Of a stretch of 64,000 nt of DNA, positions 47,097-57,120 are shown one piece after another; position 1 is the stretch's first letter, and every line of letters begins with the position of its first letter. The notes under the pieces are model-generated. The model worked only from the letters and a program-made list of their open reading frames with translations. It searched no databases and was not told where the DNA came from. This DNA comes from Primulina eburnea (Eukaryota > Streptophyta > Magnoliopsida > Lamiales > Gesneriaceae). Where the stretch lies: NCBI RefSeq assembly GCF_022965805.1, contig NW_027331320.1, forward strand, positions 80,500 through 144,499, written 5' to 3'. The translations under genes and the position numbers were made by a program.

Positions 47097-49117
47097 CCAC
47101 AAGTCCATTCTCTATATACATTCCAGTAGGAATGTTGTATGAACAATATAAGGCAGAATACTTTGCTGCATATATTGATTCAGGTGCTGGAATATGTACA
47201 GCAAAACGAGGAGTTTTTCCAAATAATTTGGAAGAAGAGTTACCCAAGATTGCTGGAAGAGATTTTTCCAGAAGAATCTTAATCTTATGTAAAGGGATTA
47301 AGATGACTGAAATCATGATTGGCGGTGCTGGACAAACACCTTGGTACAAGGTAAAGACACCACCAATTTATTTTCATGATACAGGAGCTGACATATTGTT
47401 AGGAAATAATTTCCTACAAATGTTCAAATCCTATACACAGGAAAATGAGACTAGAAGATTAGTATTCACAACACCATGTGCTCACAAAATCATAGTCCAG
47501 AGACTTCGGGAGGCATTTTACAGAAAATTGCCAATCCAGTTTTGCAGCAAGCGTGGTGATTCAGGAAAACTTCTGAACCCAAAAATGAAGGATTCAAGAC
47601 GGTTTGGAGAAACAATGCTCCAGTTAAGAGCAGATAAGGAACTCCAACCAGAAGATATAGAATGCCTTAAGATAACTCTACACACAAATGAAGTAGAGTT
47701 TGAATCTAAGGTATCACTGGAAGATGTCAAGAAGAGGATCAAAGAAAATTATAACGAAGATCCCTTGGCATGGTGGGACAGAAATCAACTCAGGGCTTGC
47801 CTTAAGATCAAGGAAGGCAAAGAGTATGAATTTGTCCGTTGTAAACCCATCCCAATGAACATCATTGATCAGAGGGATATGCAGATTATAATCAAGGAAC
47901 ATTTGGACCTTGGATTAATCAAAGCAGGTATGTCACCATATAGCAGTCCAGGTTTTCTGGTAAGAAACCATGGTGAAATTAAACGAGGAAAACCCAGATT
48001 GGTTATTAATTATCAAGAAATTAATAAGATTCTGGAGTTTGATGGGTATTTTATACCTAGTAGAGAACACTTGATTAGTTGCATTCGCAATGCCAAGATA
48101 TTCTCTAAATTTGATTGCAAGTCTGGATTCTATCAGATTCGGATGCAGGAAGAAAGCAAGAAATTCACAGCTTTCTCCACACCTCAAGGACATTATATTT
48201 GGGAAGTATTACCAATGGGATTGGCTAACTCACCCCAAATATTTCAAAAAAAGATGGATAATCTTTTCAAAGATTATTTCAAGTTTATGTTTGTTTACAT
48301 CGACGATGTTTTAATAGCATCCAAAGATATGAATGAACATGTTAAACATTTAGAGATTTTCTCTAATGTTTGCAAGAAAGAAGGACTGGTTTTATCTGAA
48401 AAGAAAGCAGTCATTGCTACAAGAAAGATTGAATTCCTCGGAATTGAGATCGATGAGTCAGGAATAATTCTGCAAGAGCACATAGTAGAAAAAGTGCAGA
48501 ATTTTCCAGAAAATCTCAAAGACAAGAAGCAACTTCAAAGTTTTTTAGGGGTTGTTAATTTTGCTGGGATGTTTATTAAAAACCTAGCAAAACACAGGAA
48601 GGTGTTCAGTCCATTATTGAAAAAGGATGCTAGATTTATATGGACAGACGAACACACAAAAGGACTTATCCATTTAAAGAAGGTTTGCAAAAATCTTCCA
48701 AAGATGGCTATTCCTCAAGACGAGGATGATCTGGTATTATATACCGATGCCAGTGATCATTGGTGGGCTGCAGTATTAACAAAGCTCACACCAGATTGAG
48801 AACAACCATGCAGATATTGTAGTGGGTTATTCTCAGATGCAGAAGCCATAAGATGGCATATCAACGAAAAGGAATTTTATGCAGTAAAAAGGGCTTTTGA
48901 AAAATGGCCATTATTTTTACTTGCAAAGAAATTCACTTTGAAAGTTGATAACACTCAAGTTAAAGCCTTTTTGAGGAATAGAATTGAGTCTAAACCGGAG
49001 AAGGCTAGATTATTACGATGGCAAGCTTTATGTCAAAATTATATTTTTGATATTATGATAATAAAATCTCATGAAAATATTCTTGCAGATTTTTTAACAA
49101 GAGATGGACAGCATTGA
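47093..49117 (+). pseudogene. Pararetroviral protease, reverse transcriptase and RNase H, one stop
   Basis: ATG 47093 overlaps the movement stop; an upstream GTG is not needed. An aspartic protease region shows a DSG motif (YIDSGAG, near 47175) and a second DTGAD segment near 47385. RT follows with SPFF-type SPYSSPGFLV, KPRLVINYQ, a LPMGLANSPQIFQ block and the YIDD catalytic box (near 48297). RNase H begins at LYTDASD (near 48740). A TGA at 48797-48799 breaks it, after which the same frame runs to 49115-49117. There is no integrase. This would copy pregenomic RNA into DNA. Confidence 0.88.
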
Positions 49118-50450
49118 CATTGATGCTATTATCAAGATGCAGAGGCATTTGAGGGAACACCTTGAAATGCTTCAAACCGAGTTCAACAAGTTAGCTGTTA
49201 ACGCAGAAGTTGCGGGAAGGCTACAACAAGCTGATAAGAGAATTGTCTCTGATCGAATTACAGGATGTTTACAGGCATATACTCAGTTATGGTCTGTAAC
49301 GCAAAGGCCTATCCTCCAGGGCATTGAGAGACCACTGGTTTCTCAAATGGAGAGTTTTCGAGTACAGGACTCTATACCTGTAGCGGGGGATTCAAATACC
49401 CCTTGCACAAGTGTTAAGTCGGGATCATCACGAGATGAGTCGGCTGAAACAAAAATTGAGACTCCTGATCCTTATCTTGAGTCCTCAAGTCAACCCTTCA
49501 CCTCGGGGATTGAAGAGGGAGAGATCAACCTTAGGCCTCGTATTGACAAAGGCAAAGCTAAGGTTGGTACTAATGAAGGTGTAATTTCTCCATTTCAGGT
49601 TTATCAGCAGAATTGGGAGAAATTAAAAACACCGATTTGCATTAACCCAGCTACAAATAGGGTTGATGTTTCAGGAAAATATCCAAGGGTATGGATGAAA
49701 CCTAATTCATATCCCAAGGAGGTTAAAGCTTGGTATGAATTTGGGGCTCTTGCCTCAGTTTATACTACATCACCCAGCTTTCCGGAAATCTCAGGTTTAC
49801 CAAAGTGGATCCAGGAAGCTGTTCACGAGACTTGGGCAAACAATGATTATTTGTCCAGAGGAGATGTTTTGGAGCTATACTTCTTTAGTGCAGCACCAGA
49901 ACCAGCAGGGAAAGGTTCTAACGAAGCCTTTCATTTCATCAAGCTAAGGAGGCCAGATTTGAATGTCCAGAAATTTATCAAGGACCCTCCGACAGAAGAA
50001 ACACCCCTGGTGTCTTCAATAACTGAAGATGACATTTCTACCAGAAGAGCTTGGGGTATTTGGGTCTGTCTCACTGAGATGGACAAAGTCAAGTTTCCGT
50101 TCAAATTCTACAATCATTCAGTGAACGGATCATTCCTGTTAAATACCATGACAGGAAAAACAACAAGTTTTGCAGAAGATCTATTTGAAAAGAAAAGAAA
50201 TCTTTTGTGGAATAGCAAGCTGCCGGCAAGTAAAGAAACTCGTCGGAAATTCTGTAATATGGCACATGTAGGAAGATGGTCTGAAAACATCTGTCCAGAA
50301 TGCCAAAACCAGAAGGAACCGGAATTTGGTAAAGGATTCAAGCCGAGATCTGATCGGAAACACTTTACCGATACCAGTACAAGTGGGGATGGACCACATT
50401 CACGATTTCCTCGAGGAAGCCGAAAGCCGAAGATTCCTCGACAAAATTAA
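49104..50450 (+). CDS. Transactivator/viroplasmin-like ORF (TAV)
   Basis: An intact 448-aa frame that overlaps the end of pol by 14 nt. An N-terminal helical region is followed by an acidic Ser/Glu-rich stretch, then a conserved-looking core (about residues 165-290, WMKPNSYPKEVKAWYEFG) and a C-terminal zinc-finger-like CX2C pair (CPECQNQ) with a basic tail. Position after pol and overall layout match ORF VI-type transactivators, which allow reinitiation on the polycistronic viral RNA and form inclusion bodies. The similarity is by layout, not motif-perfect. Confidence 0.6.
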   Translation: MDSIDIDAIIKMQRHLREHLEMLQTEFNKLAVNAEVAGRLQQADKRIVSDRITGCLQAYTQLWSVTQRPILQGIERPLVSQMESFRVQDSIPVAGDSNTPCTSVKSGSSRDESAETKIETPDPYLESSSQPFTSGIEEGEINLRPRIDKGKAKVGTNEGVISPFQVYQQNWEKLKTPICINPATNRVDVSGKYPRVWMKPNSYPKEVKAWYEFGALASVYTTSPSFPEISGLPKWIQEAVHETWANNDYLSRGDVLELYFFSAAPEPAGKGSNEAFHFIKLRRPDLNVQKFIKDPPTEETPLVSSITEDDISTRRAWGIWVCLTEMDKVKFPFKFYNHSVNGSFLLNTMTGKTTSFAEDLFEKKRNLLWNSKLPASKETRRKFCNMAHVGRWSENICPECQNQKEPEFGKGFKPRSDRKHFTDTSTSGDGPHSRFPRGSRKPKIPRQN

Positions 50451-50698
50451 AAGGGACATGTGACCCTCCATTACAAAAGCAGGACCACTACCATGTAAGT
50501 GGTAGAAACAAGACAACCACTAATTAGTGGTAAAGGACAAATAGACCACCAATAACAAATGGTGGATGACTCAGCAAGCATTGGACACCAATCTAAAAGG
50601 AATCCAATGAATAAAAGTAAATTAACTGGTCCCGAAAATTCATCCATAAATAAGGACAGAAAGGAAACCAGTTAACACACCAGAATCAAAACTTAAAA
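50451..50698 (+). other. Viral intergenic region
   Basis: Non-coding, with repeated ACCACTA/CCACCA words (50490-50560). It could hold enhancer elements of the downstream promoter. Confidence 0.4.
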
Positions 50699-50899
50699 AT
50701 GTATCGTGTATATTTGAAAGTTTTGAAAAGAAGAATAACATACAAGAGGAAAGAGGCAGAAGCATTGAAATGGTTAGTAAATCATTTCAAAGAGTATAAA
50801 AAAGATGAAATTACTGTCGATATCCTGGAAACTCATCGTCAATGGTATCTAAAAGAGATAAAGGAGGATGAGAAGTTGATGTCCAGATTAATAATCTAG
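50699..50899 (+). CDS. Small basic viral ORF, 66 aa
   Basis: A Lys/Arg/Glu-rich frame between the transactivator-like ORF and the promoter. Some caulimovirids have a small ORF here. No domain is recognised, and expression is uncertain. Confidence 0.4.
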   Translation: MYRVYLKVLKRRITYKRKEAEALKWLVNHFKEYKKDEITVDILETHRQWYLKEIKEDEKLMSRLII

Positions 50900-50991
50900 A
50901 CAGGGACCCTTCAACCACTACATGGTCCCCAAGCAAGCTGTAAAGGCTAATGAAGATTTGAAATCCGAGTTTCAAATCCGAAAGAGCCTTC

Positions 50992-51185
50992 TATAAATAA
51001 AGCCGGAAGAAGGAAGTGAAGATCATCAAATATTTTCTCCATTTCTTTCATACAAGGTTGTAATATTTTCTTTCAAGTTTTATGTGTGTTAAGAGTTCAG
51101 CTACGATAAGTAGCTAAAACAAGTTTCTCCTCCTCTACAGGAGGTTACTATGTAATAAATAAATATTTGTGTTTGAATAAAAGAG
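50992..51185 (+). promoter_or_regulatory. Pararetroviral promoter and poly(A) region
   Basis: TATAAATAA at 50992-51000 is placed like the full-length-transcript promoter of caulimovirids. AATAAA-type signals at about 51154-51182 lie 130-160 nt after the expected start, which would give the short terminal redundancy of pregenomic RNA. The leader would continue to the right edge and, in the circular virus, into the primer site. In this locus it reads towards the receptor kinase gene at 51722. Confidence 0.65.
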
Positions 51186-51721
51186 ATCTTTGCTCTTAGC
51201 CCCTATCATGTATTATTTTCAAAAATTTGATCTTTTGCTGTACGCTCTAAGGTAGGAAACGAATTAGAGCTGTGCTAAGTATTGCTGAAGGAATCTGCTT
51301 AGTAACCATCGGTTGCGATCGTGTGGTTGGACTGTGAGGAGCAGTTCGTAAAAAACGGTGGATACAACCCGGTGGTACTCTAGTCAAAAAGGTAAAAGAT
51401 TCAATTTATTTTACGGAAGCATGATGGGCCTTTTACTACAAAAAAAAAAATCAATTATTTAAAATAAAGATATAAGGGCAAACTTGGAAATTTGAGGGAT
51501 ATGGGGAGTTGAAACAAAGTTTTAATGGGGTAGGGAGTAAAGAGGAAGTTGAGAATGAAAATAGGGAGTTTTTGACAAAATACCCTTAAATTATTTCTAA
51601 ATTAATTTTATTTGGTTCGGTCTTCCGTAAAGTGTACCAAGTCAACTACGGCTGTGTTACAAAAGTAAGACCACCGGAATACAAAAATCTTGCCTCCATT
51701 TTCCATTTTTTTCTTCTCTGC

Positions 51722-53834
51722 ATGGCCTTTCCCAATTTATTCGTGTTCTTCTTCGTATTCTATGCTCTGCTTCTCAACTTTTCCGATGCCAACAACTGCC
51801 CCAAATCCTTCCCTTGTTCAGAACTTGGGATCCTGGAGTATCCCCTCACCGGGCTCGAACGCCCCGACTGCGGGTTAATCGGGGTTGCTTGTAATACTTC
51901 GGTACCAATGTTTAAGATTGGGGATAAAGGGCCGTTCTACGATGTTTTGGATAATATTTCCACAAATAAATATTTTGTTCGAGACCTATCCCTTCGGTAT
52001 AATTTGGCTCGCAGTAGTTGTTTTTCTTTCAGCAGTCTTCCTCTCTATATTTCTCCCCATATTTCATTCGTAATATCCCCAAATCTCACCCTCTTCACAT
52101 GTGACAAGCCTTTCTATGATAGGAGTGTGGAAGAGCATTTCAAAGATTACAAAAATCACTCGAAATGTGTAGGCTTTGATGTATATTATAGAAACCCAGA
52201 GGATGGAAATCGTGCTAGTGGGGCTGATCTCCCTTTTGGATGTCGTTCGATTCAAATGCCTTTGTGGAATCGTTCTTTGAATTGGAGTGATGGCTTGTTC
52301 AAACTGCTTGCTTATGAATTTGATCTTGAGTGGCATGTTGAACAAACTAAAGGTCCGTGTCATATATTATATGTTGTTCGTTACTTGCAAAAGGAACCAA
52401 ATTTTATGCTAACATATAGAGTTGTTTTCTTGGCGAAAAATTCAATGCTGTTGTTTATTTTTGCTTCTTCTTGAGTAACCCTCCACTGGTTTGTTTGGGA
52501 CATGCAATTAATAATTTTTCATACCTTTGATTTGGTTGCAGGAAACAAAAAGAAGAGGAAAATAATAATAGCCGCAGGTATTGTCAGTTTGATTACCGTG
52601 TTTCCATCTTAGTATTCTGGTTTCCATAACTTATTTTTCTTCAGGTTAGACTTCATTAGCATCTTAAATCTCAGTCATTACCTCGTTGCATGCAGGTGCA
52701 AGTGTGGCTGCTGTAACAGTAGCAGCTTCTTTCGTACTCGTTGTCTTCTTCAGGAAAAAATTGCTAAAATCACATGCCTTTCAAAAGACGTATGCAAAAA
52801 ACCAAGTGGACATTGAACTTTTCTTGAAGAATCATGGCACTCTTGCACCCAAAATGTACAAATATTCATATCTCAAAAAAATAACCAATTCATTTTCCGA
52901 GAATTTAGGTAAAGGAGGGTATGGTATCGTCTACAAGGGTAAACTAGAAGATGGACGTCTCGTGGCTGTTAAAATCTTGAGTGAATCAAAAGGAAATGGA
53001 GAAGAGTTTATGAATGAGGTATCCAGTATTAGTAGAACTTCCCACGTCAACGTTGTTGCTCTCCTGGGATTTTGCTTTGACGGTTCGAAAAGAGCTTTGA
53101 TTTACGAATTCATGCCCAATGGCTCACTCGAGAAGTTCATACCCAATACTTCTTCTTCAGCACTAAATTCTACGTTAGGAGTGGATAAATTGTTTGAAAT
53201 TGTAGTTGGGATTGCTCGAGGACTAGAATACTTGCATCAAGGCTGCAACACACGAATTTTGCATTTCGACATAAAGCCTCATAATATTCTTCTCGATAAG
53301 GATTTTAAGCCAAAGATTTCAGATTTCGGCCTATCAAAACTATGCCCCAACAGATCAAGCATTGTGTTAATGCAAGAGGCAAGAGGGACTGTGGGATACA
53401 TTGCTCCAGAAGTATTTTGCAGGAATTTTGGCGAAGTCTCTCACAAATCCGATGTTTATAGCTATGGCATGATGGTTCTGGAAATGGTGGTTGGGAGGCA
53501 ACAGCACAGCATTGATCATCAAGGTGAACGCTCGACTGAAATCTATTTTTCAGATTGGATATACAAGAATTTGGAACAAAATACAATTGAAAAATGTGTC
53601 GTTGGCAGCGATATTTCGCAAGAAGATGAAGGAAACACTGTGAAGAGAAGGCTGATAATAATTGGATTGTGGTGCATACAGACTGATCCCAAGAATAGGC
53701 CATCGATTATTGGTGTGATTGAGATGTTGGAAGCAAAACTTGAATCCTTGCAACTTCCACCAAAACCAAACTTGTCTTCTTCCCCAAGATTACCGTTTGT
53801 ATATTCAAGTTCAGAATCGAAATCTCTATTATAA
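51722..53834 (+). CDS. LRK10L-type receptor-like kinase, complete three-exon gene
   Basis: Predicted exons are 51722-52352, 52542-52577 and 52696-53834, phase 1 throughout, 1,806 nt, 601 aa. Exon 3 has exactly the length of exon 3 at 18662-19800. Signal peptide (LFVFFFVFYALLLNFSDA), then a cysteine-rich ectodomain starting CPKSFPC with a CGLIGVAC block, several N-glycosylation sites, a membrane segment near residues 224-240, and a kinase with glycine loop GKGGYGIVYKG (294-304), Lys 315, HFDIKPHN (Asp 414), DFG (Asp 432) and GTVGYIAPEVF. Non-RD type. The first donor (GTCCGT) is weak. The kinase is much closer to that of the first gene than the ectodomain is. Confidence 0.9.
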
Positions 53835-54241
53835 ATCACATTGGCAATTGAACAGTTACTGGGAATGAGGTTGAAATATGATATCTTTTGAGAAAATTCT
53901 TTAGTAAAAACATGTATGCTAAGCAACCGAAGTTTTATCATTCTACTAAAGTTAGTTTCATATTCCGAGTTGGAGACGTAACCAAAATTCTAACAAGTTT
54001 CGGGATTTACTAGGATCGATGAATTTCAAATCCATAATTAATTTAAATATTTTAACTTATTTACATGGACAAAAAATAAGTGAATTTCAAATCATCTTTA
54101 TATCAAATTAAGTATTTTTAATTGTAATTTCATCATTTAAAATTCATTTATCAAATGAATGTTTCCAAAATCAAATGTTTATTTTTCCCTCAAAATCAAA
54201 TACATTAATACGAACTCAACCTCGGTATTTCCCCGTCTCAT
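53835..54241 (+). other. 3' flank of the second complete receptor kinase gene
   Basis: AT-rich and non-coding; no repeat recognised. Confidence 0.5.
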
Positions 54242-54244
54242 TTA

Positions 54245-55143
54245 GAGCATCTCCAACCTTGCACCAAAATGGTGCAAAACACCATTTTGGTGCAAGGTTT
54301 TGCACTCCAACGGGGGCTGCGCTATTTTGCTAAAATAGCGCAGCCCCCTTCCTCTGCGCCAAATTTGGCGCAGAGGAAGGCCCTTGCGCCAATTTGGCGC
54401 AAGGGTTATATATATTTTTTTATTTTTTTTGTTTTTTTTTATAAATATTTATATTAAAAAAAATATCAAGATTATTTAAATAATAGTACAATATATATTT
54501 TATTATTTATATAAATAGATATTTAATAATAAAAAATAAAGAATAATAATTATTGATTTTTAAATATTTATTTATGCTAATTATTAATAATTAAGTTATA
54601 ATTTGATTTAATGATTTATAAATAATATAATTAAATACAAATGCAAAAAATTAATATAACAATACAATTCACTTTTTATAATGAAGCATTTGTATTAATT
54701 CGTATGCTCACTATGCACTACGAAATGCTTTAATTGATCATTTGTGGAAGGAATATAATTGTTCAGATGCTTGAATTTGGATTCATATTAATTTCTAAAA
54801 ATAAATTATCTGTATTAAAATTATGTCAATTTTAATAATGAAGCATTTGTATTAATTCGTATTATAAATATTAGAGTTAATATATATAAGAATCAAATAA
54901 ATAAATTTAACTATTAATAAAATGAAATTATAATTATAATACTAATATTAATATTAATATTAATTATAATTATATTGTTAAATTTATAAATAAATAGTAA
55001 ACTAAAAGAATATTCTAGGAATATACTTTTTAGTGTAAGATTTGAAGTAAATGGGTTGGAGATGAATGTTATATTTGGTGCAGAAACTGCAATATTTTGG
55101 TGCAAAAACTGCACCAAAATAGATTTATGGATTGGAGATCGTC
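54245..55143 (+). mobile_element. PIF/Harbinger-like MITE (about 0.9 kb)
   Basis: The ends GAGCATCTCCAACC and its near complement (ggattggagatcgtc) are flanked by TTA on both sides (54242-54244 and 55144-55146), the 3-bp target typical of Harbinger elements. A second GGTTGGAGATG lies internally at 55054-55064. The left end carries four long palindromes. The interior is AT-rich and non-coding. Confidence 0.75.
54257..54405 (+). repeat. Four consecutive long palindromes
   Basis: Arms at 54257-54274/54280-54297 (18 bp, loop 5), 54312-54328/54332-54348 (17 bp, loop 3), 54347-54363/54364-54380 (17 bp, no loop) and 54381-54392/54394-54405 (12 bp, one central base). All arms are perfect, and the stems are unrelated in sequence except for shared GCGCCAA words in the last two. 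Confidence 0.95.
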
Positions 55144-55146
55144 TTA

Positions 55147-55449
55147 ATATACAAAGACTCTTGTGGTTCATTCTACTAATCTTCCGATTTTTCCATCTCG
55201 ATGGGTCCTACTTATTGTTTAATTCACACATTAAATTAAAAAAATAAAAAAAAATATAAAGTTCTTTTATTTGATCTTAAATAATTAACTCTCCCGTTGA
55301 TCTAGACCAATTTCCGTAATACATTATGAGTAGAATATCCACTATTATTTTGATTATTATTATTTTTAAAAATATAGTATATATCTTATGAAATTTCCAC
55401 AGGCTGAATGTTCACGATTTTATTTTCCCAAAAATACTCACCTCTTACT
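55147..55449 (+). other. Non-coding spacer
   Basis: AT-rich, no gene. The 5' boundary of the following LTR could lie in here. Confidence 0.4.
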
Positions 55450-55749
55450 TTCCCACCCAGATAAGAATGAGAATCAAATTGAGGATGATGAGCAAGAATA
55501 CTTTTGGGGATGGTGAAGAAGCAGTCTAATTCGTGATCGATTGATTATTCAGTCTTATGATTTCAGTATTACGTATTTACGCTTCCGCATGTTTCTATTT
55601 CTTTCTGAGTTGTAAAGACGTTGAACTTCTGGGAAATTTATGATAATAAACTGGTTTGGTATATGCTGTACTACGAGGCTAGTTATTTTGCAATTATGTG
55701 ATTGTGAGATAATGCCGGTGTCGACTAACCCTGGTCTCGGGGCGTGACA
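55450..55749 (+). repeat. 3' portion of the gypsy 5' LTR
   Basis: The LTR ends ctcggggcgtgaca at 55749. A full LTR with complementary ends should begin TGTCACGCCCC, which is not found upstream, so the LTR is probably truncated. The start given is approximate. Confidence 0.6.
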
Positions 55750-55755
55750 TTTAAG

Positions 55756-55774
55756 TGGTATCAGAACCGCCAGG
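55756..55774 (+). other. Primer binding site of the gypsy element
   Basis: TGGTATCAGAACCGCCAGG starts six bases after the LTR. The first nine bases match initiator Met-tRNA, and the rest deviates from the common AGC form. Confidence 0.75.
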
Positions 55775-56201
55775 TTCATAATCCGGTTGGGGAAGGAAAT
55801 TGTCTAAAAAAAAAAAAAAAAATTCTTCGGTGGGATTTTATAAATCGGCCAATGCTATCCCCTCCGAAACGGCCCAACGATCAAGACTCCCCACACTAAT
55901 CGGGAGCTCCAGCGAAAAATCGCGAAATTCTTTCTTTTAGGCCTCCGAAACCTCGATTTTGCCGTTTTAGGAAAGTTTCGTAACTCCTATAACTTTTCGT
56001 AGGAAACTCCGAATTCGATTCCGTCAACTGTTCTGGAATCCGTTCGACATATGCTTCGAATCCTTATATCTATCTCGAAACTTTCCATATTTGGAAATTT
56101 TCGAAAAGTTTTATTTATTCCCTTTATTTGACTCTATATGACTCTGATATTTTATTCTGTCCTATTTTTGATATTCTGAGCATTTCTTTTTTTTCCAGGA
56201 A
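55775..56201 (+). other. Gypsy leader with a strong 3' splice site
   Basis: Non-coding leader. It ends in a long pyrimidine tract and CAG (ttttttttccag, to 56198) three bases before the ATG of the extra ORF, suggesting a leader intron. Confidence 0.55.
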
Positions 56202-56921
56202 ATGGCTCGCATACGTTTAACTGTCCGTAAGAGTGTAGCTTCGATTATTCATAGAGAGACGTTCCAGCTAGACAGTCCCCGACCTCGCCCGCGCGCTCAG
56301 TCTCCTATACGTTTAGATGATTTGGCTCTAGCACGCCACGATAGGACGGTTAGGAGGCTGAGAGCTAGCAATCTGGAGAGGAGGAAGCAAGTGGAGGATC
56401 TAACTACCAAGCTATTGGCAGCAGAAAAGAGGATCGATCAGGTATATGAGATGTTCCAACTCGTTAATGAAGATAACGGCGAACTGCGAGAGTCATTACA
56501 ACTGACGAGGGCCCAAACCAAACAAGCTATGAATGAATTGGACAGACGTACCGTAGAATTGGCTGAAGCTCGTCACGCACGTGTAAGAGATAAGGAGAGA
56601 ATGGAAGAGTCCTGGAAGGTGGTCATGCAATTGTCAGAAAATAACCAAAGGCTATCAAAGGAGATAGACGAAAGGAAGGCAAGAGAGAAGGCACTCATCC
56701 AGAAAGATCAAGCAAACTGCGCGCGTGCAAAGAATGAGTTGGACAACGCGATAGGGAAGATTCTGACTCATAGGAAACAGATTGCTGAATTAGAATCGGA
56801 GAATCAAGACCTGCAGATGCAGCTGGCAGAGTTTTTAGACCCGGAGGTGCCGGAGGAGGATTCCGAGGAGGAAGAAGCCCCACCTGACGTAGCCGTGGGG
56901 AATGGAGAGATATCAGATTAG
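56202..56921 (+). CDS. Extra coiled-coil ORF upstream of gag
   Basis: An intact 239-aa frame between primer site and gag. A basic N-terminus (RIRLTVRKSVASIIHRE) is followed by about 170 residues of nearly continuous heptad-patterned coiled coil (for example ERRKQVEDLTTKLLAAEKR and ELESENQDLQMQLAEFL), then an acidic tail (PEEDSEEEEAPP). No retroelement enzyme or zinc finger is present. It is open while gag-pol next to it has frameshifts. Function unknown. Self-assembly or RNA/Gag binding through the coiled coil would be an inference. Confidence 0.75.
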   Translation: MARIRLTVRKSVASIIHRETFQLDSPRPRPRAQSPIRLDDLALARHDRTVRRLRASNLERRKQVEDLTTKLLAAEKRIDQVYEMFQLVNEDNGELRESLQLTRAQTKQAMNELDRRTVELAEARHARVRDKERMEESWKVVMQLSENNQRLSKEIDERKAREKALIQKDQANCARAKNELDNAIGKILTHRKQIAELESENQDLQMQLAEFLDPEVPEEDSEEEEAPPDVAVGNGEISD

Positions 56922-57120
56922 AATATTTTAGTGAACCATTTTTAGTTTATTTCCGTTGTTGCTATTTTCCATTCCAGTAAATTCCCATTCAGTTGTTTAT
57001 GTTTATTTGAGAAATCAATAAAAGTTGTTATTTCGATTACTTGTTGGCGTCAATTTATTATTCAATTAATTCTATCAGTTTATGCAACAAATATCTTAGA
57101 AACTTGTACGCTTGTAGGAG
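56922..57120 (+). other. Spacer between extra ORF and gag, with 3' splice-like site
   Basis: Ends tacgcttgtag|gag immediately before the gag ATG at 57121, again resembling a splice acceptor. Otherwise AT-rich. Confidence 0.45.

Larger units (their letters stand above)
43375..51445 (+). mobile_element. Endogenous pararetrovirus (Caulimoviridae), nearly unit length
   Basis: About 8.07 kb, the size of a caulimovirid genome, starts at the Met-tRNA primer site. It carries in order two small ORFs, a VAP-like protein, coat, movement, protease/RT/RNase H, a transactivator-like ORF, a small ORF, a promoter and a poly(A) signal. There is no integrase. Coat before movement, with both as ORFs separate from pol, recalls cavemo- and solendoviruses; the genus is not settled. 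Adjacent ORFs overlap by 1-26 nt, as in viruses that translate by reinitiation. The damage seen is in-frame stops at 43808, 45131 and 48797. Confidence 0.88.
43229..51585 (+). mobile_element. Mutator-type inverted-repeat element enclosing a pararetrovirus
   Basis: The left arm (43229 to about 43362) and the right arm (about 51450-51585) are imperfect inverted repeats of at least 110 bp. The left reads GGGGAAATTGCTCATAAATC inward, and the right, complemented, reads GGGTATTTTGTCAAAAACTC, then both have CCCTA blocks, an AACTCCC block and CCCTTAT near the inner end. A perfect 9-bp duplication flanks them. The whole interior is viral. Either a virus integrated in a MITE's centre, or the transposon acquired and moved the viral copy. 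No transposase is present. Confidence 0.75.

Noticed and set aside
7547..55774. TGGTATCAGAGC matches as possible tRNA genes
   Set aside because: They are complements of the tRNA 3' end at primer sites next to LTRs or in the viral leader; no cloverleaf follows.
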